DNA of 22,103 nucleotides from Planctomycetota bacterium (GTDB lineage: Bacteria; Planctomycetota; Planctomycetia; Pirellulales; Thermoguttaceae): the NCBI GenBank assembly GCA_018897395.1, contig JAHIKV010000241.1:1-22103 (forward strand), written 5' to 3'. The position numbers and the translations under genes are program-made. The notes below the pieces were generated by a model. That model saw only the letters and a list, made by a program, of their open reading frames with translations. It was not told where the DNA came from and did not search any database. Of this stretch, positions 7,125 through 14,198 are shown in pieces (positions within the stretch are counted from its first letter, which is position 1; each line of letters begins with the position of its first letter).

Positions 7125-7208
7125 ATTTAGCCCGCCGTGAATACACGGCGGGCAGCGGTGGTTTCAACCCACGCATATTGCCCCGGGTGTATTCACCCGG
7201 GGCTAAAT
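7125..7208. repeat. Paired-hairpin repeat after gspF
   Basis: Hairpin one is 7130-7153 (GCCCGCCGTG, loop AATA, CACGGCGGGC). Hairpin two is 7180-7203 (GCCCCGGGTG, loop TATT, CACCCGGGGC). ATTTAGCC and GGCTAAAT frame the whole element. It begins 8 nt past the gspF stop codon. The same composite, reverse-complemented, occurs at 19484-19565. Confidence 0.92.
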
Positions 7209-7216
7209 AGCTGCTT

Positions 7217-8311
7217 TTAGTTAATTTTTCCGGCCATCTCGAACATGGGGAGGTAAATCGACATCATCAACCCGGCCACCGTGACGCCCATGCCCATGAT
7301 AATCACCGGTTCGAGCAGTTTCGTGACCTTGGCGGTCATGCTTTCCATTTTTTCCTTGTAGTACGGCGCGATCTGTTCCATCACGGAAGACAACTGTCCG
7401 GACTCCTCTCCGATGCGGACCATGTTGCTGATCATGGTGGTGAACAGTCCGGTTTCTTCGAGCGAGGTTCCCAGGGGCCGACCGGAGGCGACCCGGCTTT
7501 GCACGCGTCCAATGGCTTCTCGATAGATTGGGTTGGTGTGAAAAACGCCTTCCATCGCGGTCAGGGTTTCCAACATGGGTATGCCGCTCTTGAGCAACAG
7601 CGCCGTGTTGGAGGCGAAGCGGTACATGGCCGCCTGGACGATCAGCTCGCCGACCAGCGGCATGGCCAACCCCACTCCGATCACGCGGCGGCGGCCCGAG
7701 TCGGTTTTCATGTACTGTCTGAAGGCCACCGCGACGCCGATCGCGCCCAGTAATATGTAGACCCCGTATTTCACGATGAAGTCGGAGGCGTCGACGACGA
7801 ACTGCGTCATGCCGGGCAGTTCCGCGCCCATGTCCTTGAACATCCCGGCAAAGGTGGGCACCACCAGCCAGAGCATGGCGGTCACGGCCAATACGGCCAC
7901 CACGATCATTATCGCCGGATACATCAACGAACCGACGACCTTGCGGTTGGTGGCGCGGGTTTCCTGGATTTGTTTGTTCAGTTCCAGCAGCACGAGGCTC
8001 ATTTGCCCGGTGATTTCTCCGGTGCGGATGACCTCGATCCAGTAATGCTGGAAGACGTTCGGGAATTCGGCGGCGGCGGCGTGGACCGAGCTTCCCGCCG
8101 ACACGCGCCCGACGATCTCCTCCAATACCCGGCGGAACTTGAGGCTCTGGTTTTGCTCGGCGCAGATTTGCAGGGCCTGCAACAAAGGCGTACCGGAAGA
8201 GACCAGCGTCGAGAGCTGGTGGAAGAAGGTCATCTTGTCGTCCAAGGTGATCCTCTTGTGCGGCTTGCTCGACACGCGGGCATGAGCGATAAACCAGTCT
8301 TCAAACGCCAC
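7217..8311 (-). CDS. gspF: Type II secretion / type IV pilus inner-membrane platform protein
   Basis: GspF/PilC is the inner-membrane platform on which the pseudopilus is built; it contacts the assembly ATPase. The 364 residues hold two T2SSF domains (about 28-150 and 230-352) and three helices (about 128-153, 178-198, 333-356). FFHQLSTLVSSGTPLLQAL opens the first domain, and RFASNTALLLKSGIPMLETL, its internal copy, opens the second. GEESGQL (301-307) is well conserved. The start is a GTG with GGGAGA about 9 nt upstream. It is somewhat shorter than the usual ~400 residues because the N-terminal extension is short. Confidence 0.93.
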   Translation of the reverse strand: MAFEDWFIAHARVSSKPHKRITLDDKMTFFHQLSTLVSSGTPLLQALQICAEQNQSLKFRRVLEEIVGRVSAGSSVHAAAAEFPNVFQHYWIEVIRTGEITGQMSLVLLELNKQIQETRATNRKVVGSLMYPAIMIVVAVLAVTAMLWLVVPTFAGMFKDMGAELPGMTQFVVDASDFIVKYGVYILLGAIGVAVAFRQYMKTDSGRRRVIGVGLAMPLVGELIVQAAMYRFASNTALLLKSGIPMLETLTAMEGVFHTNPIYREAIGRVQSRVASGRPLGTSLEETGLFTTMISNMVRIGEESGQLSSVMEQIAPYYKEKMESMTAKVTKLLEPVIIMGMGVTVAGLMMSIYLPMFEMAGKIN

Positions 8312-8338
8312 GGCGGTTATTCTCCCATATAGTAGATT

Positions 8339-8468
8339 TCCTCGTTACGATGCTCTGCGTCGTAACGAAGATGTCGGACGCTCCGCGTCCATTCCGGTTG
8401 CAGCAGTAGTATTACCATACGGACGCGAAGCGTCCCGTCCGAGCGTTCCCACGCGGAGCGTGGGAACG
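8339..8468. repeat. Run of four short palindromes between the PilZ gene and gspF
   Basis: Four GC-rich hairpins stand in a row: about 8342-8366 (CGTTACGA / TCGTAACG), 8375-8389 (GGACGCTCCGCGTCC), 8421-8435 (GGACGCGAAGCGTCC) and 8444-8468 (CGTTCCCACGC, GGAGCGTGGGAACG). The last is a word also found at 8914-8937. All share a GCG..CGC centre with different outer arms. They fill nearly the whole gap after the PilZ stop codon. Confidence 0.85.
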
Positions 8469-8498
8469 AGGGTTTAGTTATTCTCCCAGGCCGGCGGT

Positions 8499-8831
8499 CT
8501 AAAGCATGTCGAGTTTTCTCGTCAGCGCCGGTTGCGCCGATTCCCGGATGGTTTCCAGGAATTCAATGCCGATGCGGTTGCCGTCCTCGTCCGCCCTCGA
8601 GTAGGCGATCCGCCCCAACACACATTCATCGGTCTCTTCGATCGATCCGTTCCTGACGTGGAAATCAATGCGGACGTCTTTTCCGCGTTCCAAAAACACC
8701 GCCGCGGTTAATCCCACTCCTCCGGCGCTGATGTCGAAGGAGTTTGCCGACACGGTAGGTCCGTCCGGCAGCACGGTCAGTTGCAACGGGCAGAAAAATG
8801 CCACTCGCTCGTAACGACGTTGCCCCGTCAT
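8499..8831 (-). CDS. PilZ domain protein, likely c-di-GMP receptor
   Basis: PilZ domains bind cyclic di-GMP and control pili, secretion or motility. The 110-residue protein (start at 8831) is almost only the domain. It has RRYER at 5-9 and D33-I-S-A-G-G38, matching the RxxxR and D/NxSxxG motifs that contact the ligand. A beta-barrel-like remainder ends in GNRIGIEFLE. The chosen ATG has AGGGG about 8 nt upstream. A longer frame reaching 8939 begins inside the palindrome 8914-8937 and gives repeat-derived residues, so I reject that start. The gene lies between gspE and gspF, so control of the assembly machine is a reasonable inference. Confidence 0.88.
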   Translation of the reverse strand: MTGQRRYERVAFFCPLQLTVLPDGPTVSANSFDISAGGVGLTAAVFLERGKDVRIDFHVRNGSIEETDECVLGRIAYSRADEDGNRIGIEFLETIRESAQPALTRKLDML

Positions 8832-8913
8832 CGTCCACCCCTTTAAAACGTGAGGATGTCTTAACCTAGACCATTGAGGTTTCTGTAATAATGTCATAAA
8901 ATTCCTCGTTTCC

Positions 8914-8937
8914 CGTTCCCACGCGGAGCGTGGGAAC
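8914..8937. repeat. Palindrome after gspE
   Basis: It has the same core as 8444-8468: GTTCCCACGC, then GGAGCGTGGGAAC. It starts 11 nt past the gspE stop codon. Confidence 0.85.
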
Positions 8938-8948
8938 AAGATGAAATG

Positions 8949-10676
8949 TTATTCTTCGTCGCCCGATGCGACGGTTAAAACGTCCTCCAGGCTGGCGATT
9001 CCCTCCCGGACCTTGCCCAACCCGCTGTCCAACAGCAGTTTCATTCCTTCTTCGCGTGCCGCGGCGCGTAGCTCGGGCAGCGGCGCCTTGGTTTGGATCA
9101 GGTTCGACATGCGGCTGGTGATCCGCACCACCTCGAACACTCCGACGCGGCCGCGATACCCTGCCCCGCGGCAGTGGTCGCAGCCGGTGGGCCGATAGAG
9201 CGTTTGCCCCGCCTCCAAACCGTATTGCTTGGCCGTCTCCGGATCGCAATCGTACGCTTCTCTGCACTCTTTGCAGAGACGGCGGATCAACCGCTGGGCC
9301 TCCAGCACCCGCAGAGTCGAGGCCAGCAAAAACGGCTCGATCCCCATGTCCACCAAACGGTTGACCGCCGAAAGCGAGTCGTTGGTGTGGATCGTGGAGA
9401 GGACGAAGTGACCGGTCAACGCCGCGCGGAGACAAATCTGGGCGGTCTCCTGGTCGCGGACCTCGCCGACCATGACTACGTCCGGGTCTTGCCGCAGGAA
9501 GGCCCTCAGCGCGCTGGCGAAGGTCAGTCCCACCATCGCCTTCACCTGCACCTGGTTCATCCCCGTAAACTTGTACTCGACCGGGTCTTCGACGGTGCAG
9601 ATGTTGGTGTCCGGTTTGTTCAGTAGGTTCAGGCAGGCATAGAGCGTGGTGCTTTTCCCGCTGCCGGTCGGCCCTGTCACGAGCATCAAACCGTGCGGCA
9701 TCTGGATCGACTCGATGAGGTCCTTCGATTGCCGCTCGTCGAACCCCAGGCCGGTCAGTTCGATGGGGATGGCCCCTTTGTCCAAGATCCGCATCACCAT
9801 TTTTTCGCCGTAAACGGTTGGCACGGTGCTGACGCGGAGATCGACCCGCTTGCCCGCGCCTCTCAGCGCGATGGCCCCGTCCTGGGGCACCCGCTTCTCG
9901 GCGATGTCCATTTTGGCCAGAATCTTGAAGCGGGAAATGATCGGCACGAACAACGATCGGGGCGGCGGGGCCAACTCGCGGAGCGTGCCGTCCACCCGCA
10001 GACGGATCGCGCACGAGTCCTCGAACGGCTCGATGTGGATGTCGCTGGCCCCGACCCTCAACGCCTGTTCCAATATCTGGTTCACCATGCGGATCACACG
10101 TCCGTCGGGGCCGGGAGGCGGCGCCTGGTCAAGCTCCAACAACGAGTCGTCCAATTGCTCGTCACGGTCGGTCCCTTCCGCCTCCGAGGGATACTCATCC
10201 ACGTGGCCGATGAAGCTCGCCGAACCCGAAAGAAACATCGCGTCCAACAATTTCTCCACGAGCGTCAACGGAGCGATCAGCGACCGAATGGTCATGCCGG
10301 TGAGCAGTTGAAGCTCGTCGGCCATCAGCAAGTCTTCGAACGTGGCGAAGGCAACGTCCAACTCGTCGTCGTGGACCGCCACCGGCGCGAGTAGATGGTC
10401 GCGGCAGAGTTTCTCCGGCAACAGGGAGGCAAGTTGCGGGTCGAGTTTGTCGTCCGACCCCTCGTACAACGGCATCATTAGATACTCGGAGTACGCCTCG
10501 GCGATCTGCTTGTCGGTTGCCAAACCTTCTTTTACGAGGATGCTCTCCAGAGGATCGTTGTTCTTCGACCTGGCGTCGCCGAGATCCTTTAGCTTCTCGG
10601 GCGAGAGGACCTCCTTGGACAGCAGAAGCCGGACCAGAAGCGGTTGCTGGCCGTTCAGTTCGGCAGTGCCGTTCAT
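8949..10676 (-). CDS. gspE: Assembly ATPase of type II secretion / type IV pilus
   Basis: GspE/PilB hydrolyses ATP to drive pseudopilus assembly. The start at ATG 10676 (GGTGAT just upstream) gives 575 residues. The N-terminus (12-75) has two helical repeats like the T2SSE_N/MshEN domain, with RLLLSKEVLSPEKL and SILVKEGLATDKQIAEA. The Walker A motif GPTGSGKS is at 335-342, the Asp box and Walker B region EDPVEY/DPDVVMVGEVRD at 363-408, and the His box STIHTNDS at 427-434. A CxxC...CxxC zinc motif typical of GspE/PilB is formed by C468, C471, C499 and C502. The Arg and Gly of the MshE c-di-GMP motif look replaced in both repeats. It begins 4 nt after the stop of the PilP-like gene. Confidence 0.95.
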   Translation of the reverse strand: MNGTAELNGQQPLLVRLLLSKEVLSPEKLKDLGDARSKNNDPLESILVKEGLATDKQIAEAYSEYLMMPLYEGSDDKLDPQLASLLPEKLCRDHLLAPVAVHDDELDVAFATFEDLLMADELQLLTGMTIRSLIAPLTLVEKLLDAMFLSGSASFIGHVDEYPSEAEGTDRDEQLDDSLLELDQAPPPGPDGRVIRMVNQILEQALRVGASDIHIEPFEDSCAIRLRVDGTLRELAPPPRSLFVPIISRFKILAKMDIAEKRVPQDGAIALRGAGKRVDLRVSTVPTVYGEKMVMRILDKGAIPIELTGLGFDERQSKDLIESIQMPHGLMLVTGPTGSGKSTTLYACLNLLNKPDTNICTVEDPVEYKFTGMNQVQVKAMVGLTFASALRAFLRQDPDVVMVGEVRDQETAQICLRAALTGHFVLSTIHTNDSLSAVNRLVDMGIEPFLLASTLRVLEAQRLIRRLCKECREAYDCDPETAKQYGLEAGQTLYRPTGCDHCRGAGYRGRVGVFEVVRITSRMSNLIQTKAPLPELRAAAREEGMKLLLDSGLGKVREGIASLEDVLTVASGDEE

Positions 10677-10680
10677 GGTA

Positions 10681-11361
10681 TCACCTTCGCGTTTTCTTGG
10701 TCGATCCGCCTCTGGCGGGGCTTGCGCGTTTGGACGCGGATTGCGCCTTCTTGCCGCTCGATTTCTTTCCGGCCGAGGCGGATTTGGAGGCAACGTTCGG
10801 ATACGTCAGCTCCATGTTGTTCTCTCCGCACTTCAACACTACCTTGTAAGGCAGTACGCTGACGACTTCGCAAGGCGTCGCCGACAAACCCGGCAGCGAC
10901 AGCGTCTCCTTGGGTGCGTACAAACGGCCGTTGATTACCGCCAAGCGCCGGTCGCCCACGATGCAGGTGGCCTCGAGGGTCAGTCCGCCCGAGTGGTTCG
11001 CTCCTTTGCCGGTCGGCATTGCTCGGTCGCGGGAAGCGGCCGCCGCCCGCCGCGCCGTTTTGACCGTCGGGTCCGCGGCGCCGGCCGGCTTTTGCGGTCC
11101 TTTTACCGCCGCGGCTTTTGTGGCCGGCTGGATGACTTTCTTCAAAGCGGATGCCGGCGTCGCGGTGTTTTGCTCGAACGGGTCTCGCGTCGGCGTCGGC
11201 GGCATGGCGGGAGAGAGCAAAGCGGCGGACAGCTCCGGCGGCTTATCCGGCGATTTGGTCTTGGGTTTCGAGTTGAACGCCATCATACTCGGCCAGAGAC
11301 AATAGCCCACCACGGCCAGCGCGAGCGCCCGAGGAATCACTTTGTCGAGTGGAATATCCAT
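10681..11361 (-). CDS. PilP/GspC-like inner-membrane protein
   Basis: PilP and GspC link the inner-membrane platform to the secretin. This 226-residue protein has one helix at about 10-28, then a Pro/Ala-rich linker with TRDPFEQ (58-64), like the RDPF motif of PilP/GspB-type proteins. A small periplasmic beta domain covers about 125-188: LTLEATCIVGDRRLAVINGRLY, then CEVVSVLPYKVVLKCG. The two cysteines C164 and C178 could pair. The end (191-226) is a strongly basic Ser/Lys/Arg-rich tail, unusual for this family. The ATG has only a weak purine-rich stretch upstream. A palindrome and a duplicated junction separate it from the PilO-like gene. Confidence 0.72.
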   Translation of the reverse strand: MDIPLDKVIPRALALAVVGYCLWPSMMAFNSKPKTKSPDKPPELSAALLSPAMPPTPTRDPFEQNTATPASALKKVIQPATKAAAVKGPQKPAGAADPTVKTARRAAAASRDRAMPTGKGANHSGGLTLEATCIVGDRRLAVINGRLYAPKETLSLPGLSATPCEVVSVLPYKVVLKCGENNMELTYPNVASKSASAGKKSSGKKAQSASKRASPARGGSTKKTRR

Positions 11362-11375
11362 GTCAGCTCGTCAAC

Positions 11376-11406
11376 GTTGGGGTGGCAGTTTAACTGCCAC
11401 CCCAAC
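11376..11406. repeat. 31-nt perfect palindrome at an operon junction
   Basis: The arms GTTGGGGTGGCAGTT and AACTGCCACCCCAAC flank one central T. The same family occurs at 18490-18516. An 18-nt sequence is present on both sides, 11357-11374 and 11413-11430, differing at 2 positions (TCCATgTCAGCTcGTCAA against TCCATtTCAGCTaGTCAA). Confidence 0.92.
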
Positions 11407-11418
11407 ATCTATTCCATT

Positions 11419-11967
11419 TCAGCTAGTCAATCCCAATACCGTCAGCCGGAGAACGGTGACGTGCTTGCCGCTGCGCGACGGGGCGATCGATATCTCGTCC
11501 ACCCGTAACAACCGACGGTTCGACTCCAGCCAGCGAAGAAATTCGTCCATGTCCAGGAACGCTCCCTCCAACTCAACCTTCAGCACGATTGCCCGATAGG
11601 GACCGACCCGTTTTGGTTCGCGGCAGTCGAGCCTGACGAGCTTCAGGGGGAAGAGCCGAATGCCGTCGAGCATGAACTGCACCCATTCCTTGCCGTCGGT
11701 GTTCCGGGGAATCCGGTCCTTGAATTCGTCGTACTGCTCCTGCAATTGCTCCATGTTGGTCGCCAGCCGGATCAGTTTCTTGTCGCGCTCCAGCTTTTTC
11801 GTCGTCTCGACGATCTTCCCGTACATCGGACTGTAGACCGCGAAATAGCCGACCGCCAACACCGCCGCTATCACGCATACCCGCAAACGCACGGGGTCGT
11901 GCAACTGCTCGATCAGGTTGGATTTGATGCCGCCGGCCCGGCGATCGTCGGATTCGGTCGCGATCAT
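11419..11967 (-). CDS. PilO/GspM-like inner-membrane protein
   Basis: PilO/GspM forms the inner-membrane scaffold with the PilN/GspL protein. The 182-residue protein starts at the ATG that overlaps the upstream stop (ATGA, 11964-11967), with GGGG 6 nt before it. It has a short cytoplasmic N-terminus, one helix at about 27-45, a coiled coil at about 50-86 (KKLERDKKLIRLATNMEQLQEQYDEF) and a C-terminal alpha/beta domain at about 95-182. That domain ends RLTVLGLTS and has the strand-helix pattern of the PilO ferredoxin-like fold. Position after a PilM-PilN fusion and before a PilP-like gene supports the call. Confidence 0.8.
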   Translation of the reverse strand: MIATESDDRRAGGIKSNLIEQLHDPVRLRVCVIAAVLAVGYFAVYSPMYGKIVETTKKLERDKKLIRLATNMEQLQEQYDEFKDRIPRNTDGKEWVQFMLDGIRLFPLKLVRLDCREPKRVGPYRAIVLKVELEGAFLDMDEFLRWLESNRRLLRVDEISIAPSRSGKHVTVLRLTVLGLTS

Positions 11968-13496
11968 TTTTTCCCCTTTCCGCATTTTTTGCCCGCGGCG
12001 CCGCTCGCGGAACGTTTCGCCGATCCGTTGGCCTTGGGTAAACAGACGACGGTGAACGCGGCCACGGTCGACTTCCTGTCGCGCGAGAGCGACCGCTTGA
12101 TGTCCGTCAGTTCCACCGAGCCGAAGTCGCGTTGCAGCAGCGGATCGTTGCGAAGCTCTTCGAGAAACTCGTCAATTTCACGAGGAGTGGAACCGTCGGC
12201 CGTCTGAGGCACGACCGCGCGGACCAACAGGGATTTCTTCGGCTTCCTGCCTTTCCGCCCCGATTCCAATATCCATTCTCCGGTGAACGTGCTGAGCACG
12301 GCCTCGGTGGGAAGTCGGACCGAAATGTCTCGAGTGTACTCGGTCCAAAGAATCCGGCTGTCGAGATACTTGTAGACCGCCTCGACCTTCTTCGCCAGGT
12401 TTCCGGTGTTCTTTTCCAGATTTTTCGACTCCCCCGTGTTGAGATGCTTGTGGCTGCTGCTTTGGGCGCGCACCGCCGCGTACGATGCTTCTAATTTCAT
12501 CGAATGGGCAAAGAGCGTCACTCCCAACCAGGCGACCAGCAGCGAGGCGTAAGCCAGGTCCCACCAGGGAAATATCTCCCACATCGAAGCACGCGCCTTC
12601 AACAAGCGCGCCAGATCAAACGCCTTGGCGTTCTGGTTCAGGCAGCCCGTCGCCAATCCGTAGGCCATCGCGGCGCCGTCCAGCGCCGGGCCGTCTTGCC
12701 AGACCACGCGGATGCCTAGCTCCGAGGGGAGCCGCTCCTGCCGAAGACGCTCGTGCAGGTCCGCGCGGCCATGAATGACCGCATAGTCCAGAGACGATTC
12801 GACGCCGTAATTTTTCCCCTGCGTTTGCAGGGTCCGGGCCGCGGAGAGGATGGCCGCGCCTTCGGCGCCGGCGGGCAGGGCAAACGTCTTCCAGGCCAAA
12901 GGTTGACCGCCTGCAACCATCGCGGCCAACCCCTGAGTAGCTCCCAGGAACACGCACAACGTCGTCTTCGAGCGGCGTGGATACTTTCGCTGCGCGGTCG
13001 CCGTCCGCACCAACGCGCAAGGCGACGGCTCGGCGCGAGCGGGCCGCACGCCCAACCGGTCCAAAGCCGCCACCACGCCGGCCATGTACTTCTTCCGGCA
13101 GGCGGCAACGCTTGCCACGGGCGTCTTGTGGACGTTGCCCACGAGCACGTCGGCGGTCAAGTCGTCGATGCTGATGGTTGGCGAGCAGAGCGCCTTTTGC
13201 AGAATCGCTTCGGCCGTCGGCTCGCCGCTGCCGGCGGCGATCGGCCGCGTGCCGAAGAAGAGCCGGGAACCGGGCAATCCCACGGCCACGGGAACGCGGC
13301 GTTTGGGGCCCAGTAAAGGTTCCAGCAGCTTTTTCAGCACGTCCGCCAAGTCATTCGGCGAATACGGCTCACTCGCCGAGGCGACCTCGACCGGACCCAG
13401 CGGCGTGAAGGCCACCTTGCTGACCGAAATCTCATGCTCGCCCAGACAAACTCCAACCGCCTTGTGCAGGGCATATTTGGCCAGCAATGATTTCAT
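11964..13496 (-). CDS. GspL-like protein (PilM-PilN fusion)
   Basis: In type IV pili, PilM is an actin-like cytoplasmic protein and PilN an inner-membrane protein; GspL of type II secretion combines both. This 510-residue protein has that combined layout. Residues 1-300 are a divergent actin-like domain (AVGVCLGEHEISVSKV; VPVAVGLPGSRLFFGTRPI; CVFLGATQGLAAMVAGGQPL). One helix lies at about 313-332, followed by a coiled coil at about 333-395 and a PilN-like domain at about 400-490 (LLVRAVVPQTADG, FTVVCLPKANG). The last 20 residues are Lys/Gly/Ser-rich. The ATG at 13496 has AAGGT about 12 nt upstream, a weak site. The stop overlaps the PilO-like start. Confidence 0.85.
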   Translation of the reverse strand: MKSLLAKYALHKAVGVCLGEHEISVSKVAFTPLGPVEVASASEPYSPNDLADVLKKLLEPLLGPKRRVPVAVGLPGSRLFFGTRPIAAGSGEPTAEAILQKALCSPTISIDDLTADVLVGNVHKTPVASVAACRKKYMAGVVAALDRLGVRPARAEPSPCALVRTATAQRKYPRRSKTTLCVFLGATQGLAAMVAGGQPLAWKTFALPAGAEGAAILSAARTLQTQGKNYGVESSLDYAVIHGRADLHERLRQERLPSELGIRVVWQDGPALDGAAMAYGLATGCLNQNAKAFDLARLLKARASMWEIFPWWDLAYASLLVAWLGVTLFAHSMKLEASYAAVRAQSSSHKHLNTGESKNLEKNTGNLAKKVEAVYKYLDSRILWTEYTRDISVRLPTEAVLSTFTGEWILESGRKGRKPKKSLLVRAVVPQTADGSTPREIDEFLEELRNDPLLQRDFGSVELTDIKRSLSRDRKSTVAAFTVVCLPKANGSAKRSASGAAGKKCGKGKK

Positions 13497-13556
13497 GGCG
13501 GCGTCATACCTTCTCTCTCACGCGAATAATGTCGAGCCCAACCTTGCCGGGTCGGC

Positions 13557-13618
13557 GGGGTGGCACTGGCGTCTCGCCAGTGCTGGCCGGAACACGGGCA
13601 AGATGCCCGTGCCACCCG
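13557..13618. repeat. Paired-hairpin repeat upstream of the gspL-like gene
   Basis: Hairpin one is 13563-13583 (GCACTGGCG, TCT, CGCCAGTGC). Hairpin two is 13593-13611 (CACGGGCA, AGA, TGCCCGTG). GGGGTGGCAC and GTGCCACCC frame the element. Frames across it read TGETPVPP-like peptides, a common false-gene signature. Confidence 0.88.
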
Positions 13619-13683
13619 TCCGCTAAGCGGTCCCCCCGACTTTTTACGTTTGACGGGACTACGATGTACTTTGTAATGGACCT

Positions 13684-13717
13684 AAAAAAGCGGGCGGCCA
13701 GGAAATCGGCCGCCCGC
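13684..13717 (-). terminator. Rho-independent terminator of the major pilin gene
   Basis: Read on the minus strand, a 10-bp perfect GC stem (GCGGGCGGCC/GGCCGCCCGC, 13690-13717) with an 8-nt loop is followed directly by six T residues (13684-13689). It begins 31 nt past the pilin stop codon. It suggests that most transcripts of the pilin end here, so the assembly genes downstream depend on read-through or their own promoter. Confidence 0.9.
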
Positions 13718-13748
13718 CGTAAACGCTTAACAGGCATGGTAGCCGTTG

Positions 13749-14198
13749 CTACGTACCCATCGGGTTAATATCGGGGATGGTCGCAATGTTGAGATCACCC
13801 GAGGTGGAGTCCCAGCCTTCATTCGTGAAGGTGACCGTGTACGGACCATAGCTGCTCGTCGCTTCGATACGCGTCAGGGTCAGCGTCCAGGTAGGATTGC
13901 CGTCTGCGGCCTGCTCGGCCGTGACTTCGCCGAGAGTGAAATACTTCGGATCCGACTGGGTAATGTCCAGGTTGTTTGCGAGGTCGGTGGTGTAAGTGCC
14001 TTCTTTGGCGAGGTATCGCTCTTGCGCGGCGCGGACCGCGGAGAGATACTGGAACGCCTCGGCGGCCTTCGACCGCTCGACCGACTTGAGGAACCGCGGC
14101 ACGCCAAAGGCGGCCAACACGCCGATGATCACGATGACCACGGCCAACTCGACCAGTGTGAACCCCTTGCGGGTTCCGACTTCAGACTTCCGAAACAT
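13749..14198 (-). CDS. Major pilin / GspG-like major pseudopilin
   Basis: The protein has 149 residues. MFRKSEVGTRKG is a prepilin leader cut after G12, and mature residues begin FTLVELAVVIVIIGVLAAFGVPRFL with Glu at position 5. The next segment, AAEAFQYLSAVRAAQERYLAKEGTYT, is the usual pilin helix end and loop. The C-terminal beta region is rich in Thr and Ser and lacks cysteines, so no disulfide loop. The ATG at 14198 has GGGAG about 9 nt upstream; a longer frame reaching 14264 lacks support. It is the most canonical pilin in the locus and has its own strong terminator, which suggests high, separately set expression, as expected for a fibre subunit. Confidence 0.88.
   Translation of the reverse strand: MFRKSEVGTRKGFTLVELAVVIVIIGVLAAFGVPRFLKSVERSKAAEAFQYLSAVRAAQERYLAKEGTYTTDLANNLDITQSDPKYFTLGEVTAEQAADGNPTWTLTLTRIEATSSYGPYTVTFTNEGWDSTSGDLNIATIPDINPMGT

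Noticed and set aside
7093..7176. N-terminal extension of the GspG-like pseudopilin
   Set aside because: It is read from the palindrome 7125-7208; the short leader from 7092 fits prepilins.
8832..8939. N-terminal extension of the PilZ protein (PRSAWERETR)
   Set aside because: It is the translation of the 8914-8937 palindrome, a frequent annotation artefact; a better ribosome site precedes the ATG at 8831.
8866..10014. Minus-strand frame of 382 codons inside gspE
   Set aside because: It is a shadow of gspE in another frame, Arg/Gly/Pro-rich, and starts within coding sequence; gspE has all ATPase motifs.
13504..13737. Minus-strand frame of 77 codons upstream of the gspL-like gene
   Set aside because: It spans the pilin terminator and the paired-hairpin repeat; its middle reads TGETPVPP, a repeat-derived peptide.
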